From Thermomicrobiales bacterium (lineage in GTDB: Bacteria > Chloroflexota > Chloroflexia > Thermomicrobiales > CFX8): a DNA stretch of 64,000 nt. Of the stretch, positions 53,216 to 62,306 are shown in pieces. The stretch's first letter is position 1, and every line of letters starts with the position of its first letter. The position numbers were made by a program, and so were the translations under genes. The stretch spans positions 558,001-622,000 of the forward strand of contig JBAOIG010000002.1 of NCBI GenBank assembly GCA_037045155.1. Reading direction: 5' to 3'. The notes under the pieces are model-generated. The model saw nothing but the letters and a program-made list of their open reading frames with translations, searched no databases and was not told where the DNA came from.

Positions 53216-54376
53216 TCAGAGGTCGAGGACGCGTAGGTCATGGCTGGTGGCGTTGAAGTTCTCGCCGCCGTCCGGTGTGACCATGACGACATCCTCGACG
53301 CGGATGAACGAGCCGTCCTCCATGAAGACGCTCGGCTCGATCGTGAAGCACATTCCGTCGCGCAGGACGGTGTCGTCCCCGTCCAGGAGGAACGGCGGCT
53401 CGTGGACATCCTTGCCGATCGAGTGGCCGAGCCGATGGATGAAATGCGGACCGTGGCCGGCCTCGCTGATGATGTCGCGGGCGACGGCGTCGAGCTCCGC
53501 CGCCGTGATCTGACCGTCGCGCATCGCCGCGATTGCGGCCGCCTGGGCGCGGATGACGAGATCGTAAACCGCGCGATGCTGTTCGCCCGGTGATCCGATG
53601 AAGACCGTGCGGCCGAAGTCAGAGCAGTAGCCATCCTTGAGCATGCCGAAGTCGAAGGCCAGCGCCGTCCCGCGCTGAAGCGTGCGATCCGTCAGATGGT
53701 CGTGAATCGATCCCTCGCGCTGGCGATCGCCCCCTCCGATGCGGATGCCGGTGTGGAACGAGACGAACTCGCCGCCGTGCTCGGCAATGGCCCGGTCGAT
53801 CAACCAGGCGATATCACGCTCGGACATCCCTGTCTCGATCCGCGGGAGGATCGCCTCGTACACCTCGTCGGTAAGCCGCGCGTTGCGGCGCATGACGGCG
53901 CGTTCCTCCTCATCCTTGATCGCTCGCATCGGCCCGATGATCTCGGCGGCGTTGATGAGCGCTGCCTCCGGCGCGGCGCGGCGCAGGTCGATCACCGTCT
54001 TCGCCCACGCGCGCTCCCCGACGGCGATGTCGCCGGCCCCTCCTCGAAGCTGGCCGGCCAGGCGCAGCAACGCGCCGGTGTAGTCGTCCGGCTCTCCGAG
54101 CACCAGTAGATCCGCGACCCATGGCTTGTCGCGTAGCTGGGCTTCCATCCGATCGCTGCCCATGCGCGGCTCGATGATGACCGGGCCGGCATCAAGGCCG
54201 AGATACATCCCGGCGACCCAGTCGCCTGGGCGATTGGACTCGGTGGGATTGGGTATGTCTCGGCAGATGCCCGTCAGGTATTCGAGGGCGCTGGATTCGG
54301 GCAGAAAGAGGAGGCCGATCCCGCGGCGGCGCATCGCCTCACGGACGGACTCGATTCGCGACGCGAAATCTGGCAT
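53216..54376 (-). CDS. M24-family metallopeptidase (Xaa-Pro aminopeptidase-like)
   Basis: 386 aa. Creatinase N-domain (RRRGIGLLFLPESSALEYLTG) and pita-bread catalytic domain with the five metal ligands: FDFGMLKDGYCSDFGR (two Asp), HRLGHSIG (His), CFTIEPSVF (Glu) and IRVEDVV (Glu). This is the proline-dipeptidase/Xaa-Pro type. GGAGG lies 5 bases before ATG 54376; a frame extension to 54403 is not needed. The catalytic domain is complete. Confidence 0.9.
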   Translation of the reverse strand: MPDFASRIESVREAMRRRGIGLLFLPESSALEYLTGICRDIPNPTESNRPGDWVAGMYLGLDAGPVIIEPRMGSDRMEAQLRDKPWVADLLVLGEPDDYTGALLRLAGQLRGGAGDIAVGERAWAKTVIDLRRAAPEAALINAAEIIGPMRAIKDEEERAVMRRNARLTDEVYEAILPRIETGMSERDIAWLIDRAIAEHGGEFVSFHTGIRIGGGDRQREGSIHDHLTDRTLQRGTALAFDFGMLKDGYCSDFGRTVFIGSPGEQHRAVYDLVIRAQAAAIAAMRDGQITAAELDAVARDIISEAGHGPHFIHRLGHSIGKDVHEPPFLLDGDDTVLRDGMCFTIEPSVFMEDGSFIRVEDVVMVTPDGGENFNATSHDLRVLDL

Positions 54377-54600
54377 GCTGCCTCCATCAGATGCATTTGA
54401 CACGATCCTGCTGGCTGCCTATAGTACGTCAGGTTGTTCCAACACAGGCAACACAGGCAGACGAACTCCACGGGCGGCCCCGTGGATGCTGGGGCGACCG
54501 TCACGCCTGATATCGGCCGCATCGACCGGCGAACGACCGATGACCCGGCCACGGGGCCGATGAGCGGACCCAAGATCGCTCGGAAGGAGCAACCGTCACG

Positions 54601-55035
54601 ATGAAACCGACCCCTCGGCGATGGATGCTTGTCTTCGTCGCGGCACTGGCGGCGATTGTCGTTGCCGGTTGCGGCAGAGTGAACCTCGAGGATCTCACCC
54701 CGGCGGTGGCGCGGACGGAGATCGCCGGCACCGCTTCCGCGATCGCCAATGCGCCGACGCCGACGCAGATCGACGCTCCGAGCTCGGTGATCGACGCGTT
54801 TGCCAACGCCGACATTGCCGGCGGGAGTGCCCTCTATAACACCTGGTGTTCTGGCTGCCATGACGGCGGGCGCGCCCAGCCGGTCAAGGGCAAGGTGCTC
54901 GACCCCGCCGAATGGATCCCCAAGCTGCGGGCGAACTCCGGCGCGGCCGACCCACACAAGCCAACCTACACTGAGATGGAACTGAACGATCAGCAGATGA
55001 CCAACATCCTCGCCTACATCGCCTCCGTGAAGTAA
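54601..55035 (+). CDS. Cytochrome c-type lipoprotein
   Basis: 144 aa. Signal with lipobox (VAALAAIVVAGCGR), a short linker, then a single class-I cytochrome c domain: haem site WCSGCHDGG (CxxCH, about residues 81-85) and a distal Met candidate in YTEMELNDQQMTNILAYIASVK. Membrane-anchored, facing the outside; probably a small electron carrier. RBS CGGAAGGAGC upstream. It is followed 75 bases later by a membrane protein gene. Confidence 0.87.
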   Translation: MKPTPRRWMLVFVAALAAIVVAGCGRVNLEDLTPAVARTEIAGTASAIANAPTPTQIDAPSSVIDAFANADIAGGSALYNTWCSGCHDGGRAQPVKGKVLDPAEWIPKLRANSGAADPHKPTYTEMELNDQQMTNILAYIASVK

Positions 55036-55110
55036 CGGCCGCGCGCCCGACAGCGTCCGGTACAATCGGGCAAGTGTCGGTAGACGCAGGCTGGGTGGGG
55101 GCGATAATCG

Positions 55111-55956
55111 ATGGTGATCTTCCCGATCGTAGCGGCGATCCTGGCATTTGGTTGTGCCGCCGCCGTTGCGCGTGACTATCTCGCGCGGCCGAGGCCGGCC
55201 GGCCTGGTCTGGTCAATCGCCTTTGCGATCTTCGGTGTCGCTGCGCTGTGCGAGGTGATCGGAACGCTGTCCGGCTGGACACCGCTCATGGCGCGCATCT
55301 ACTATGTCCTTGGCGCGACGCTCGTCGTTGGCTATCTGGCCCTCGGCGAGCTCTACCTGCTGATGCGGCGCTTCTGGGCAGACAGGGCCGCCGGAGTGAT
55401 GATCCTCCTCACCGCGCTGGCGGTCTCATTGATCTCGCAGACTCCAATTGGCCCGAACGTCGTCGATGAGGGGTGGCGCGCGCTCGAGCGTGGCCCCGGA
55501 ATGACCGCGATGACGATCGGCATCAACTCAACCGGCACGGCGATTCTCGTCGGCGGTCTGCTGTATTCGGTCACCTCTTTCCGTCGCAAGCGGATCATGC
55601 GCAACCGGATGATCGGTCTGTCGTTGATCGTGGCCGGCACACTGGCCGTCGCCAGCGGCGGGACGCTGACCCGGCTGGGAAGCGACCAGCTGCTCTACAT
55701 CGCGATGTCGATCGGAATCGCGCTGATGTTCGCTGGCTACCTCTGGACGCGCAAGCCCGACGCCCGGCCTGTGGCGGCGCCCGGCGGCGCCAGCGGCGGC
55801 GCCTGCGGCGGCGGCGAGCGCGCCGATCGCGTTCCACGTCAGCGAGTCCGCCAGCGCGGCGTCAACAGCCGTCGATGGCAGCGAGATCGTGATGGTGCGC
55901 CTGACGCTGGAGCGGGCTGCCGACGGCGCATGGCGGCTTCTGTCCGGCGAGATTGA
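55111..55956 (+). CDS. Membrane protein, unknown; C-terminus uncertain
   Basis: The first 215 residues contain seven hydrophobic segments (for example IVAAILAFGCAAAVA, LVWSIAFAIFGVAALCEVIGTL, AGVMILLTALAVSLIS, IAMSIGIALMFAGYL). This is not a recognised family. From about base 55770 the frame becomes Ala/Gly-rich then Arg-rich (RQRVRQRGVNSRRWQRDRD), which is unlike a real C-terminus. Frame 2 over the same bases reads SAPIAFHVSESASAASTAVDGSEIVMVRL, continuous with the next gene. A frameshift in the GGC-repeat near 55785-55805 is likely. Confidence 0.6.
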   Translation: MVIFPIVAAILAFGCAAAVARDYLARPRPAGLVWSIAFAIFGVAALCEVIGTLSGWTPLMARIYYVLGATLVVGYLALGELYLLMRRFWADRAAGVMILLTALAVSLISQTPIGPNVVDEGWRALERGPGMTAMTIGINSTGTAILVGGLLYSVTSFRRKRIMRNRMIGLSLIVAGTLAVASGGTLTRLGSDQLLYIAMSIGIALMFAGYLWTRKPDARPVAAPGGASGGACGGGERADRVPRQRVRQRGVNSRRWQRDRDGAPDAGAGCRRRMAASVRRD

Positions 55957-56422
55957 GGGCAGCAGCCCAGCAACACTGCGCCCCGAGGTTCGGCTGCGTC
56001 CTGTCGTGGCTGGCGACGTGGCGATCTTCTACGATCGCCAGACCGACCCGGAGGCCACCAGGATGGCGGCCCTGCCAGCGCAGGACAAGCCGTCGTTCGA
56101 CGCTCGCTGGGCCCGTATTCTGGCGGACGAAGGGATCGTGAAGCGGGCGATCATTGTGGATGGCGTCGTGGCCGGCAACATTCTCTGCTTCGACGTGCTC
56201 GGCGAGCGCCACCTCGGCTACTGGCTCCGAAGTGAATACCGGGGCCGGGGGATTGCCGGCCAAGCACTGTCCGGGTTCCTTACCGAGATCCACTCCCGCC
56301 CGCTCTATGCCAGCGTCGCCACCTGTAACGACACCTTCCGCCGTGTCCTGGAGGAATGTGGCTTTACCCCCGTCGTCTCCGAAAGCGGGGGCGATGAGAC
56401 ACTCTACGAGCTGCGCAGCTGA
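55889..56422 (+). CDS. GNAT-family N-acetyltransferase
   Basis: 177 aa. The GNAT core begins RLRPVVAGDVAIFYDRQTDPEATRMAALPAQDKPSFDARWARIL. The acetyl-CoA loop is WLRSEYRGRGIAGQALSGFLTEI (about residues 108-130), and VATCNDTFRRVLEECGFTPV is the C-terminal part. This is the RimJ-like small-molecule or protein acetylase class. The first 25 residues (LTLERAADGAWRLLSGEIEGSSPATL) look like the end of another protein, so the true start may be nearer RLRPVV, or the two genes are fused by an indel. Confidence 0.8.
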   Translation: MMVRLTLERAADGAWRLLSGEIEGSSPATLRPEVRLRPVVAGDVAIFYDRQTDPEATRMAALPAQDKPSFDARWARILADEGIVKRAIIVDGVVAGNILCFDVLGERHLGYWLRSEYRGRGIAGQALSGFLTEIHSRPLYASVATCNDTFRRVLEECGFTPVVSESGGDETLYELRS

Positions 56423-56500
56423 GCTTCACCGGACGAGCACATCGGGGTTATGCAAGGCCAGGTTGGCGACCTGACCTTGCTTGCGATTTCAGCGGAACGG

Positions 56501-57562
56501 CTACGCTCGCCGGAGATCCGTGTCGACCCCGAGCCGACGAGTGAAGCCGGCGATGACGGCGGCGCAGTTGTCCAGGTCCGTGAGGCTGACGATCTCGCTG
56601 GGCGAGTGCATATACCGATTCGGAATCGAGACGAGGCCGCACGGGATACCAGCTCGCGCGTAGGCGATCGCGTCGGCGTCGGTGCCGGTTCGCCGTGGAG
56701 TTGCCTCGATGGTGTGCGGGATGCCATCGGCCTGTGCCGCATCGACCAGCATCCGATGGACTCCCGGATGAACCGCAGAGCCGCGCGCCAGAGCGGGCCC
56801 GCTGCCCAGCTTGCAGATTCCATTGCCGCGCACGTCAGCGTCGGGGTGGTCGGTCGCATGGGTGACATCGATGACGATCGCGACCGCCGGATCGAGGTGG
56901 AAGGCGCTGGTGTGCGCTCCGCCGAAGGTGATCTCCTCCTGCGCGGCGGCGACTGCCCAGACGTCGGCGGCCGGCCGCTCGCCTACGCTCAGCTTGCGTA
57001 GCGCCTCCAGCGCGACGAACGCGCCGACGCGATTGTCGAGCCCCCGGCAGGCGATGAGGTCATCGCCGAGTGTCAGTAGCGACTGCTCGATCACGCCAGG
57101 ATCGCCGACCGAGACCTTCGAGCGGGCGTCGTCGCCATCCTTCGCGCCGATATCGATCCAGAGGGTGCGGATCTTCGAGACCTTGTTCATATCCTCTTCG
57201 GTCATCTGGTGGCGCGGCTTCTTGCCGATCACCCCGACGATCGTCCCGCCGGACCCGAGGATGCGAATACGCTGGCCGACCAGCACCTGGTCGTCCCATC
57301 CGCCGATTGGCTGGAACCAGAGGAAGCCGTCGTCGTCGATATGCGAGATCATGATGCCGATTTCGTCGATATGGCCCTCGATCATCACCGTTGGGCCATT
57401 GCCGGCGAGCCGCGCGTAGGAGTTGCCCATCGCGTCGACGACGACCTCATCGGCGAATGTCTCTGCTTCCGCGCGCCAGGCGCGGGCCGCCCCTTCCTCG
57501 AATCCAGACGGGCTGGCGGTTGCCAGCAGGCGTGTCAGGAAGGCTCTCGTCTCGTCGTTCAC
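56501..57562 (-). CDS. M42-family aminopeptidase (endoglucanase M-like)
   Basis: 353 aa. Zn/Co peptidase: metal residues in VMIEGHIDEIGIMI (His-x-Asp), CRGLDNRVGAFVALEAL (Asp), VAAAQEEITFGGAHTSAF (Glu-Glu) and VIDVTHATDHPDADV, with late SIPNRYMHSPSEIVSLTDLDN (His). GTG 57562 follows GGAGAGACGA. It overlaps the upstream regulator by 4 bases (GTGA), so the two are translationally coupled. Confidence 0.92.
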   Translation of the reverse strand: MNDETRAFLTRLLATASPSGFEEGAARAWRAEAETFADEVVVDAMGNSYARLAGNGPTVMIEGHIDEIGIMISHIDDDGFLWFQPIGGWDDQVLVGQRIRILGSGGTIVGVIGKKPRHQMTEEDMNKVSKIRTLWIDIGAKDGDDARSKVSVGDPGVIEQSLLTLGDDLIACRGLDNRVGAFVALEALRKLSVGERPAADVWAVAAAQEEITFGGAHTSAFHLDPAVAIVIDVTHATDHPDADVRGNGICKLGSGPALARGSAVHPGVHRMLVDAAQADGIPHTIEATPRRTGTDADAIAYARAGIPCGLVSIPNRYMHSPSEIVSLTDLDNCAAVIAGFTRRLGVDTDLRRA

Positions 57563-59256
57563 TCGTCTCTCCCCCAGCGTCGAAGGTCTGTGCCGGCCGG
57601 GGCCATCCCGCCGGTTTCGAGCGCGCATCGTACCATGCTCCCTCGAATCGTCAGCCGGCCGCCACAGTGAGGGAGCGGAGATCGAAGCGCCAGCCGGAGG
57701 ACAAACCGGGTCTGCGGATCATCCAGGTCGTAGGCGCCAAGCTCGGCGACGCGCTGGAGCCGGTAGGCGAGGGTGTTGCGATGGATGCCGAGCGCGTCGG
57801 CAGTCGGCGCCAGCGCACCGCCGTGGCGCAGCCAGGCCTCCACCGTTGGGATGAGCTGGCTGCGTCGCCGACGGTCGTGCTCTTCGAGGGGCCCGAGGAT
57901 CGCTGTCGCGAATCCTGCCAGGCGCGCGCGCAGGTCGTTCGGAGATGTATCGGCCCCGGCTACGATCGGAAGGAGCAGGCCAAAGACGCCGAGGCGGCTC
58001 GGGTCGTCGGCGCGAATCAGCTCGCCACCGAGCAGGCCGGCCGTGGCCAGCCGAGCCAGGATTCTCGTCTCCGCCAGCGCTACCTCGGCGGACGCGACCG
58101 ACGCCACTGGCTCGCTGACAACGATCCGCGCCTCCGGATCGGCGCGCTGAATGCGTCGGATGGCGGAGGCGAGGTCGACGAGGGTGATGTCGAGATGATC
58201 TTCGTCGGTGATCAGCGCGGCGAACTCGTGCTCGCCCAGCGCCGCGGTCGCGCGACCCCTCTGGTCCGAAAGCACCGAGCGGGCGCGGTGCGAGAGGCCG
58301 GCAGTGGGAGAGGTGAAAAGCGCCACCCGGGCTGGCCTGGTTGGGTCCAGCCCGATCATCCGGGCGCGGCTCTCGGCAGCGGCCTGGCTGGTGAGATGTC
58401 CGGTCAGCAGCTCGGCAACGAGCGGCTCTCGCGCGCTCCACTCTCGCCCTCCGCCGTCGGCCGGCAGCGCCTGGGCAAGCACAACCTCCAGCGTCGCCGC
58501 GATCTGCGAAGCCGCCAGTCGTTCCGGTTCGCTCGACGCGTCCGGCGCCAACCCGATCAGCAACGCCATGGCGCGCCGCTCCCCCGTCTCCGCGCCCGGC
58601 TGGATCGGTTGGAGAAGCCAGCCGTGGCCCTCGGCGCCGATCAGTCGTGGTTGATCGCCGGCGCGCAGCCCGGCGGCGATCGCGGCTGGCTCAACCGGAC
58701 AATCGGCGGGGGCATCCTGTGAACGGGCAACGACCGCGCCATGTGTCTCGACCAGCAGCAGCGGCCGTTCGATGACGCCGCGCACGGCATCGAGCAGCTG
58801 GCCGAGCCCGGCCCCTGAGATCGTGGCGGTCGACAGCGCTCGCGAGAGGTCCGAACCGATCCGATACAGCTCGGCGCGCCGTTCGATGATCAGCCGGTTC
58901 AGCGTCGACTCAGCGTTGTGAGGGAACGTGCCGCTGCTGATGAGAAGCGGCACGGCCACCTGCGTTTCGCTAAAGCCGGGGTCGACCATCAGCGCGGCGA
59001 TTGGCTGCCCGGTCAGCGCCCTCACCAGCGCCGCGCTGTCCATCATCTCCGACTCGCGCACCTGTTCCAGCAGCCGAGGCGGCGCAATGACAATCTCGCC
59101 TCCTCGCAGCGGCGGCAGGATCGGCGCTGCCGCGCGGATCGTCACCGCCCAGGAGACGTTAGCGTCGATGCCAGCGTCCATCGGCTTGCCGGCCGGCGCT
59201 CGGTACGTCAGCCCACGCTGCCAGTGGAGGATGTCGTCGATGGTGATGTCGGCCAT
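57559..59256 (-). CDS. PucR/CdaR-type transcriptional regulator
   Basis: 565 aa. The N-terminal part MADITIDDILHWQRGLTYRAP to about residue 130 matches the PucR sensor domain (pterin- or purine-related). A middle GGDEF-like/CdaR region follows (HEFAALITDEDHLDITLVDLASAI). The C-terminal HTH is LIPTVEAWLRHGGALAPTADALGIHRNTLAYRLQRVAEL (about residues 470-510). Its role with the coupled M42 peptidase is unknown. It is divergent from the MocR gene with palindromes in the gap. Confidence 0.87.
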   Translation of the reverse strand: MADITIDDILHWQRGLTYRAPAGKPMDAGIDANVSWAVTIRAAAPILPPLRGGEIVIAPPRLLEQVRESEMMDSAALVRALTGQPIAALMVDPGFSETQVAVPLLISSGTFPHNAESTLNRLIIERRAELYRIGSDLSRALSTATISGAGLGQLLDAVRGVIERPLLLVETHGAVVARSQDAPADCPVEPAAIAAGLRAGDQPRLIGAEGHGWLLQPIQPGAETGERRAMALLIGLAPDASSEPERLAASQIAATLEVVLAQALPADGGGREWSAREPLVAELLTGHLTSQAAAESRARMIGLDPTRPARVALFTSPTAGLSHRARSVLSDQRGRATAALGEHEFAALITDEDHLDITLVDLASAIRRIQRADPEARIVVSEPVASVASAEVALAETRILARLATAGLLGGELIRADDPSRLGVFGLLLPIVAGADTSPNDLRARLAGFATAILGPLEEHDRRRRSQLIPTVEAWLRHGGALAPTADALGIHRNTLAYRLQRVAELGAYDLDDPQTRFVLRLALRSPLPHCGGRLTIRGSMVRCALETGGMAPAGTDLRRWGRDE

Positions 59257-59311
59257 GTCTGAACCCCCACGTCCCAGGCCCCGCGTCTCATTCGCCGACG
59301 AATATCATGTC

Positions 59312-59409
59312 TGTGCGCGACGCACAAGTGGATGCATCCACCTGCCCCTGTTACCGGCTAATCTGGCAGCGAAGACACCCAATGTGCCACAATGGCTGGC
59401 ATTGGCACA
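59312..59409. promoter_or_regulatory. Palindromic sites between divergent regulators
   Basis: Three inverted repeats in the 189-base gap: TGTGCG-cga-CGCACA (59312-59326), the perfect 14-base palindrome GTGGATGCATCCAC (59328-59341) and TGTGCCacAATG-gctgg-CATTGGCACA (59383-59409, imperfect). Placement between two divergent regulator genes suggests operators for one or both. Confidence 0.55.
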
Positions 59410-59445
59410 GGCCATTGTTCCGGGAGGTTGCCAGGGAGCGCCGCA

Positions 59446-61071
59446 ATGCACGTCATCCTCGACCGCGACGGTCCAGTTCCAATCTATCTCCAGATCGCTC
59501 AGCAGATTCGCCAGTCCATTCTGGACGGAGAGCCGGCCACCGGCGCGCGATTGCCGCCGGAGCGGCGGTTGGCCAAGCTTCTCGGAGTCAACCGCACAAC
59601 CGTCGTCAATGCCTACCGGGAGCTCGCAGCGGATGGGCTCGTCGCCGGGCAGGTCGGCCGTGGGACGATTGTTACCTACGGCGCGCCCGAGGCAGAACCG
59701 ACCCCGACCGGATCTGGCGAATGGCCGCGTTACGACACCAACGGTGGGCGACTATCCGGCTACCTTGTCGAGGCTGGACGGTCGCGCGCGACGCCGATCC
59801 CGTGGGCGCAGCTCTTCACCGCCACGACCGACGTGATGGACGACCCGCTGCTTCGCGATGCGATGACTGTCTCGGCTCGTCCCGATGTCATCCGTCTGGC
59901 AACCGGCATCCCCTCGCCAGAGCTGTACCCGATCGAAGATATCCGCGCGATCTTCGATGAGGCGCTCGGCAATGCCGGCCAGACGCTTCTCCAGCATACG
60001 CCGACCGAGGGATACCCGCCGCTGCGCGACGAGTTGGCGCGCTGGATGGACCGCGCTGCCGCCGCGGCCGGCGCGCCGAGCTCCCTCGACCCGAACCATA
60101 TCGTCGTCGTCGCTGGTTCCCAGCAAGGACTCTATCTGCTGGCCCGGACATTGATCGATCCCGGTGACCTGGTCGTCGTCGAGTCGCCGACCTACCTTGG
60201 CGCAGCGCAGGTGTTTCGCGCTGCCGGCGCGCGCCTGCTGACTATCCCGGTCGACCAGGATGGCATGCAGGTCGATCTGCTCCAGGAGGTGCTGCCTCGC
60301 CGCCGGCCAAAGCTGATCTATACCCTGCCGACATTCCAGAACCCATCTGGCGCCGTGTTGTCGATGGGCCGGCGGCTGCGCCTGCTCGATCTTGCCGCCC
60401 GCTACCAGATCCCCATCGTCGAGGATGATCCCTATGGCGCCCTGCGTTACGACGGTCGCACACTGCCGACGCTGTCGGCGATCGACCAGGCCGAGGGGCG
60501 GGCGAACGTGATCTATCTCTCGACTGTCTCGAAGATGCTCTTCCCGGGCTTTCGGATTGGCTGGGTATCCGCGCCGAAGCCGGTTGTCGAGCGCCTGACA
60601 CTGATGAAGCAGCTGGTCGACCTCGACACCAACGCGCTTGCCCAGCGGGCAGTCTGGGCATTCTTCTCGCGCGGGCTGCTGGATCAGCACCTCGCCCGCG
60701 TCAACCGCGTCTATCCGCAGCGGCGAGACAGGATGCTGGCTGCCCTGGAGGAGTACTGTGGCGACCTCGTCACTGCCAATCGGCCGGAGGGCGGGATTTA
60801 TCTCTGGTGCCGGCTGGCCGAAGGGATTCGAGTTCGGGATCTGTTGCCGGAGGCAGCCCGCGAAGGGGTGGTCTTTGCGCCCGGCGAATCGTTCCACGTC
60901 GATGCCGCCTCGGGCCGTGGGCGCTACGATATGCGTCTCAACTTCACCCTGCCCAGCGAGGAAGAGATCGACGAGGGCGTCCGCCGACTCTCCAACGCCA
61001 TCCACCGTCTTGCCGACCGTCGCGAGGCCAATAGCCGCTACCCGCAGCCGGCGCTGACACCGATCGTCTGA
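59446..61071 (+). CDS. MocR-type GntR/aminotransferase regulator
   Basis: 541 aa. N-terminal GntR winged helix (GPVPIYLQIAQQIRQSILDGEPATGARLPPERRLAKLLGVNRTTVVNAYREL, residues about 8-65), then a fold-type I aminotransferase domain with PLP Lys in STVSKMLFPGFRIGWVSAPK (about 363) and EDDPYGALRYDG and YTLPTFQNPSGAV. MocR proteins use PLP or an amino acid as effector; PdxR is one example but no pdx genes are near. ATG 59446 with GGGAG upstream is chosen over the 18-residue longer start. Confidence 0.88.
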   Translation: MHVILDRDGPVPIYLQIAQQIRQSILDGEPATGARLPPERRLAKLLGVNRTTVVNAYRELAADGLVAGQVGRGTIVTYGAPEAEPTPTGSGEWPRYDTNGGRLSGYLVEAGRSRATPIPWAQLFTATTDVMDDPLLRDAMTVSARPDVIRLATGIPSPELYPIEDIRAIFDEALGNAGQTLLQHTPTEGYPPLRDELARWMDRAAAAAGAPSSLDPNHIVVVAGSQQGLYLLARTLIDPGDLVVVESPTYLGAAQVFRAAGARLLTIPVDQDGMQVDLLQEVLPRRRPKLIYTLPTFQNPSGAVLSMGRRLRLLDLAARYQIPIVEDDPYGALRYDGRTLPTLSAIDQAEGRANVIYLSTVSKMLFPGFRIGWVSAPKPVVERLTLMKQLVDLDTNALAQRAVWAFFSRGLLDQHLARVNRVYPQRRDRMLAALEEYCGDLVTANRPEGGIYLWCRLAEGIRVRDLLPEAAREGVVFAPGESFHVDAASGRGRYDMRLNFTLPSEEEIDEGVRRLSNAIHRLADRREANSRYPQPALTPIV

Positions 61072-61167
61072 GGAATAGAGAAGTAGTAGGGACCCGGCCC
61101 GACCATCCGGCTGCGCTGCTGATCGGCACAGCCCCGGGGAAGACGTGAGCACTCGCTGGCCGGCCCT

Positions 61168-61196
61168 TTGCTTCCGAACATCTGTTCCGCTACAGT
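61168..61196 (+). promoter_or_regulatory. Putative promoter of the recombinase gene
   Basis: TTGCTT, 17 bases, TACAGT, 30 bases before the ATG. Confidence 0.4.
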
Positions 61197-61225
61197 AACG
61201 CCATCTGGTCGAAGCGAGGGGGACG

Positions 61226-62182
61226 ATGACGGACGAGCGCGAGGACGAGATCGAGCGAGTGAGCCAGCCGCCACTGTTCGATGTGACTGGTCGGAGCAAC
61301 TACGCGCCGCGGATCGGTGGAATCGGCGCGCTGACGCCACGGTCGTCACTTCCAGTTGCTCGCTACTGGTACCGCCGCTCGCTCGAGCAGGCCCAACACC
61401 CAAAGAACACCGTCGAGTCATACCTCTACGATCTGGCCATCTTCGAGCAAGTCATCGGCCCGAAGCCGATCGACGAGGTGACCTCGCGTGATATCGCGCA
61501 CTACCTCGGCGAGGCCAACACACGCTCGACCCGCAAGCGCCGCCTCACCTCAGTGAGTCAGCTATTCAAGTGGCTCGTGGTGAGCGCGAAGATGCTGGAC
61601 ACCGATCCGACCGCGTCCTTCTACCCCGACCATATCCCGCTCAAGACGCCGCGTCCACTCTTCGAGACCGAGCAGCGCGCCATCCTCGACGCTGCCGCCG
61701 CTGACTCTTCCCGCGCGGTGATTATCGTCTGGCTGCTGTTGAATCTGGGGCTCTCGCGGGGGGAGCTACTGGCGCTGCGGCGCGATCACGTCGACTTCAG
61801 CGATCGAGACGCGCCGGTCGTCTATGTCTTCTACGATAACCCTCGCTGGCGCGGGAAAGAGCGTAAGCTGAGCGCCGCCCCCGAGCTGGCCGTGCTCTAC
61901 GACGCCTTCGTTGCTGAGTACGTGCCGACCGATCACCTCTTCGAGCTACTGCCGCAATCGGTCAATAAGCTGGTCGAGCGGGTCGCCCGTGCCGGCGGGA
62001 TCAGCAAGCAGGTCTCGCCCCAGACGCTGCGCGACACCTACGCCGTCGAGCGCGCGCGCGATGGGGCCGACGAAGAACAGCTGCTGACACTCCTCGGCCT
62101 GGCCGATGATTCTCGCAACCGGATGAGCGTCCGTCGCTACCTCAAGCTGGCCGCCCCGCCGGTCAATGCGCCGACCGTCTGA
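61226..62182 (+). CDS. Tyrosine recombinase-like protein with changed active site
   Basis: 318 aa. It has a SAM-like N-terminal domain (WYRRSLEQAQHPKNTVESYLYDLAIFEQ to RKRRLTSVSQLFKWLV) and a catalytic domain. Arg I is in LSRGELLALRRD (about residue 177), Arg II in SPQTLRDTYAVERARDGADEEQL (about 267) and the nucleophile Tyr in RMSVRRYLKLA (about 303). The usual His before Arg II (HxLRHT) is Gln, and the His of LGH is Leu (LLGLADDS). It may still act with reduced strictness or be a binding protein. GAGGGGGACG precedes ATG 61226. It stands by rpmB, with no attachment site or cargo seen. Confidence 0.8.
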   Translation: MTDEREDEIERVSQPPLFDVTGRSNYAPRIGGIGALTPRSSLPVARYWYRRSLEQAQHPKNTVESYLYDLAIFEQVIGPKPIDEVTSRDIAHYLGEANTRSTRKRRLTSVSQLFKWLVVSAKMLDTDPTASFYPDHIPLKTPRPLFETEQRAILDAAAADSSRAVIIVWLLLNLGLSRGELLALRRDHVDFSDRDAPVVYVFYDNPRWRGKERKLSAAPELAVLYDAFVAEYVPTDHLFELLPQSVNKLVERVARAGGISKQVSPQTLRDTYAVERARDGADEEQLLTLLGLADDSRNRMSVRRYLKLAAPPVNAPTV

Positions 62183-62189
62183 ACGCTGA

Positions 62190-62219
62190 TTGCCGGCCGG
62201 TTGCCGTCTCCTGTATCAT
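62190..62219 (+). promoter_or_regulatory. Putative rpmB promoter
   Basis: TTGCCG, 18 bases, TATCAT, about 90 bases before the rpmB ATG. Confidence 0.4.
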
Positions 62220-62306
62220 TCCGGGTTGTGGCCGACGTTTCTTCCTGCCCGTATTCGGGCCGTCGGTTCGAGAGGGTATGAATCCGGACAGGGAGTAGGG
62301 AACGTT

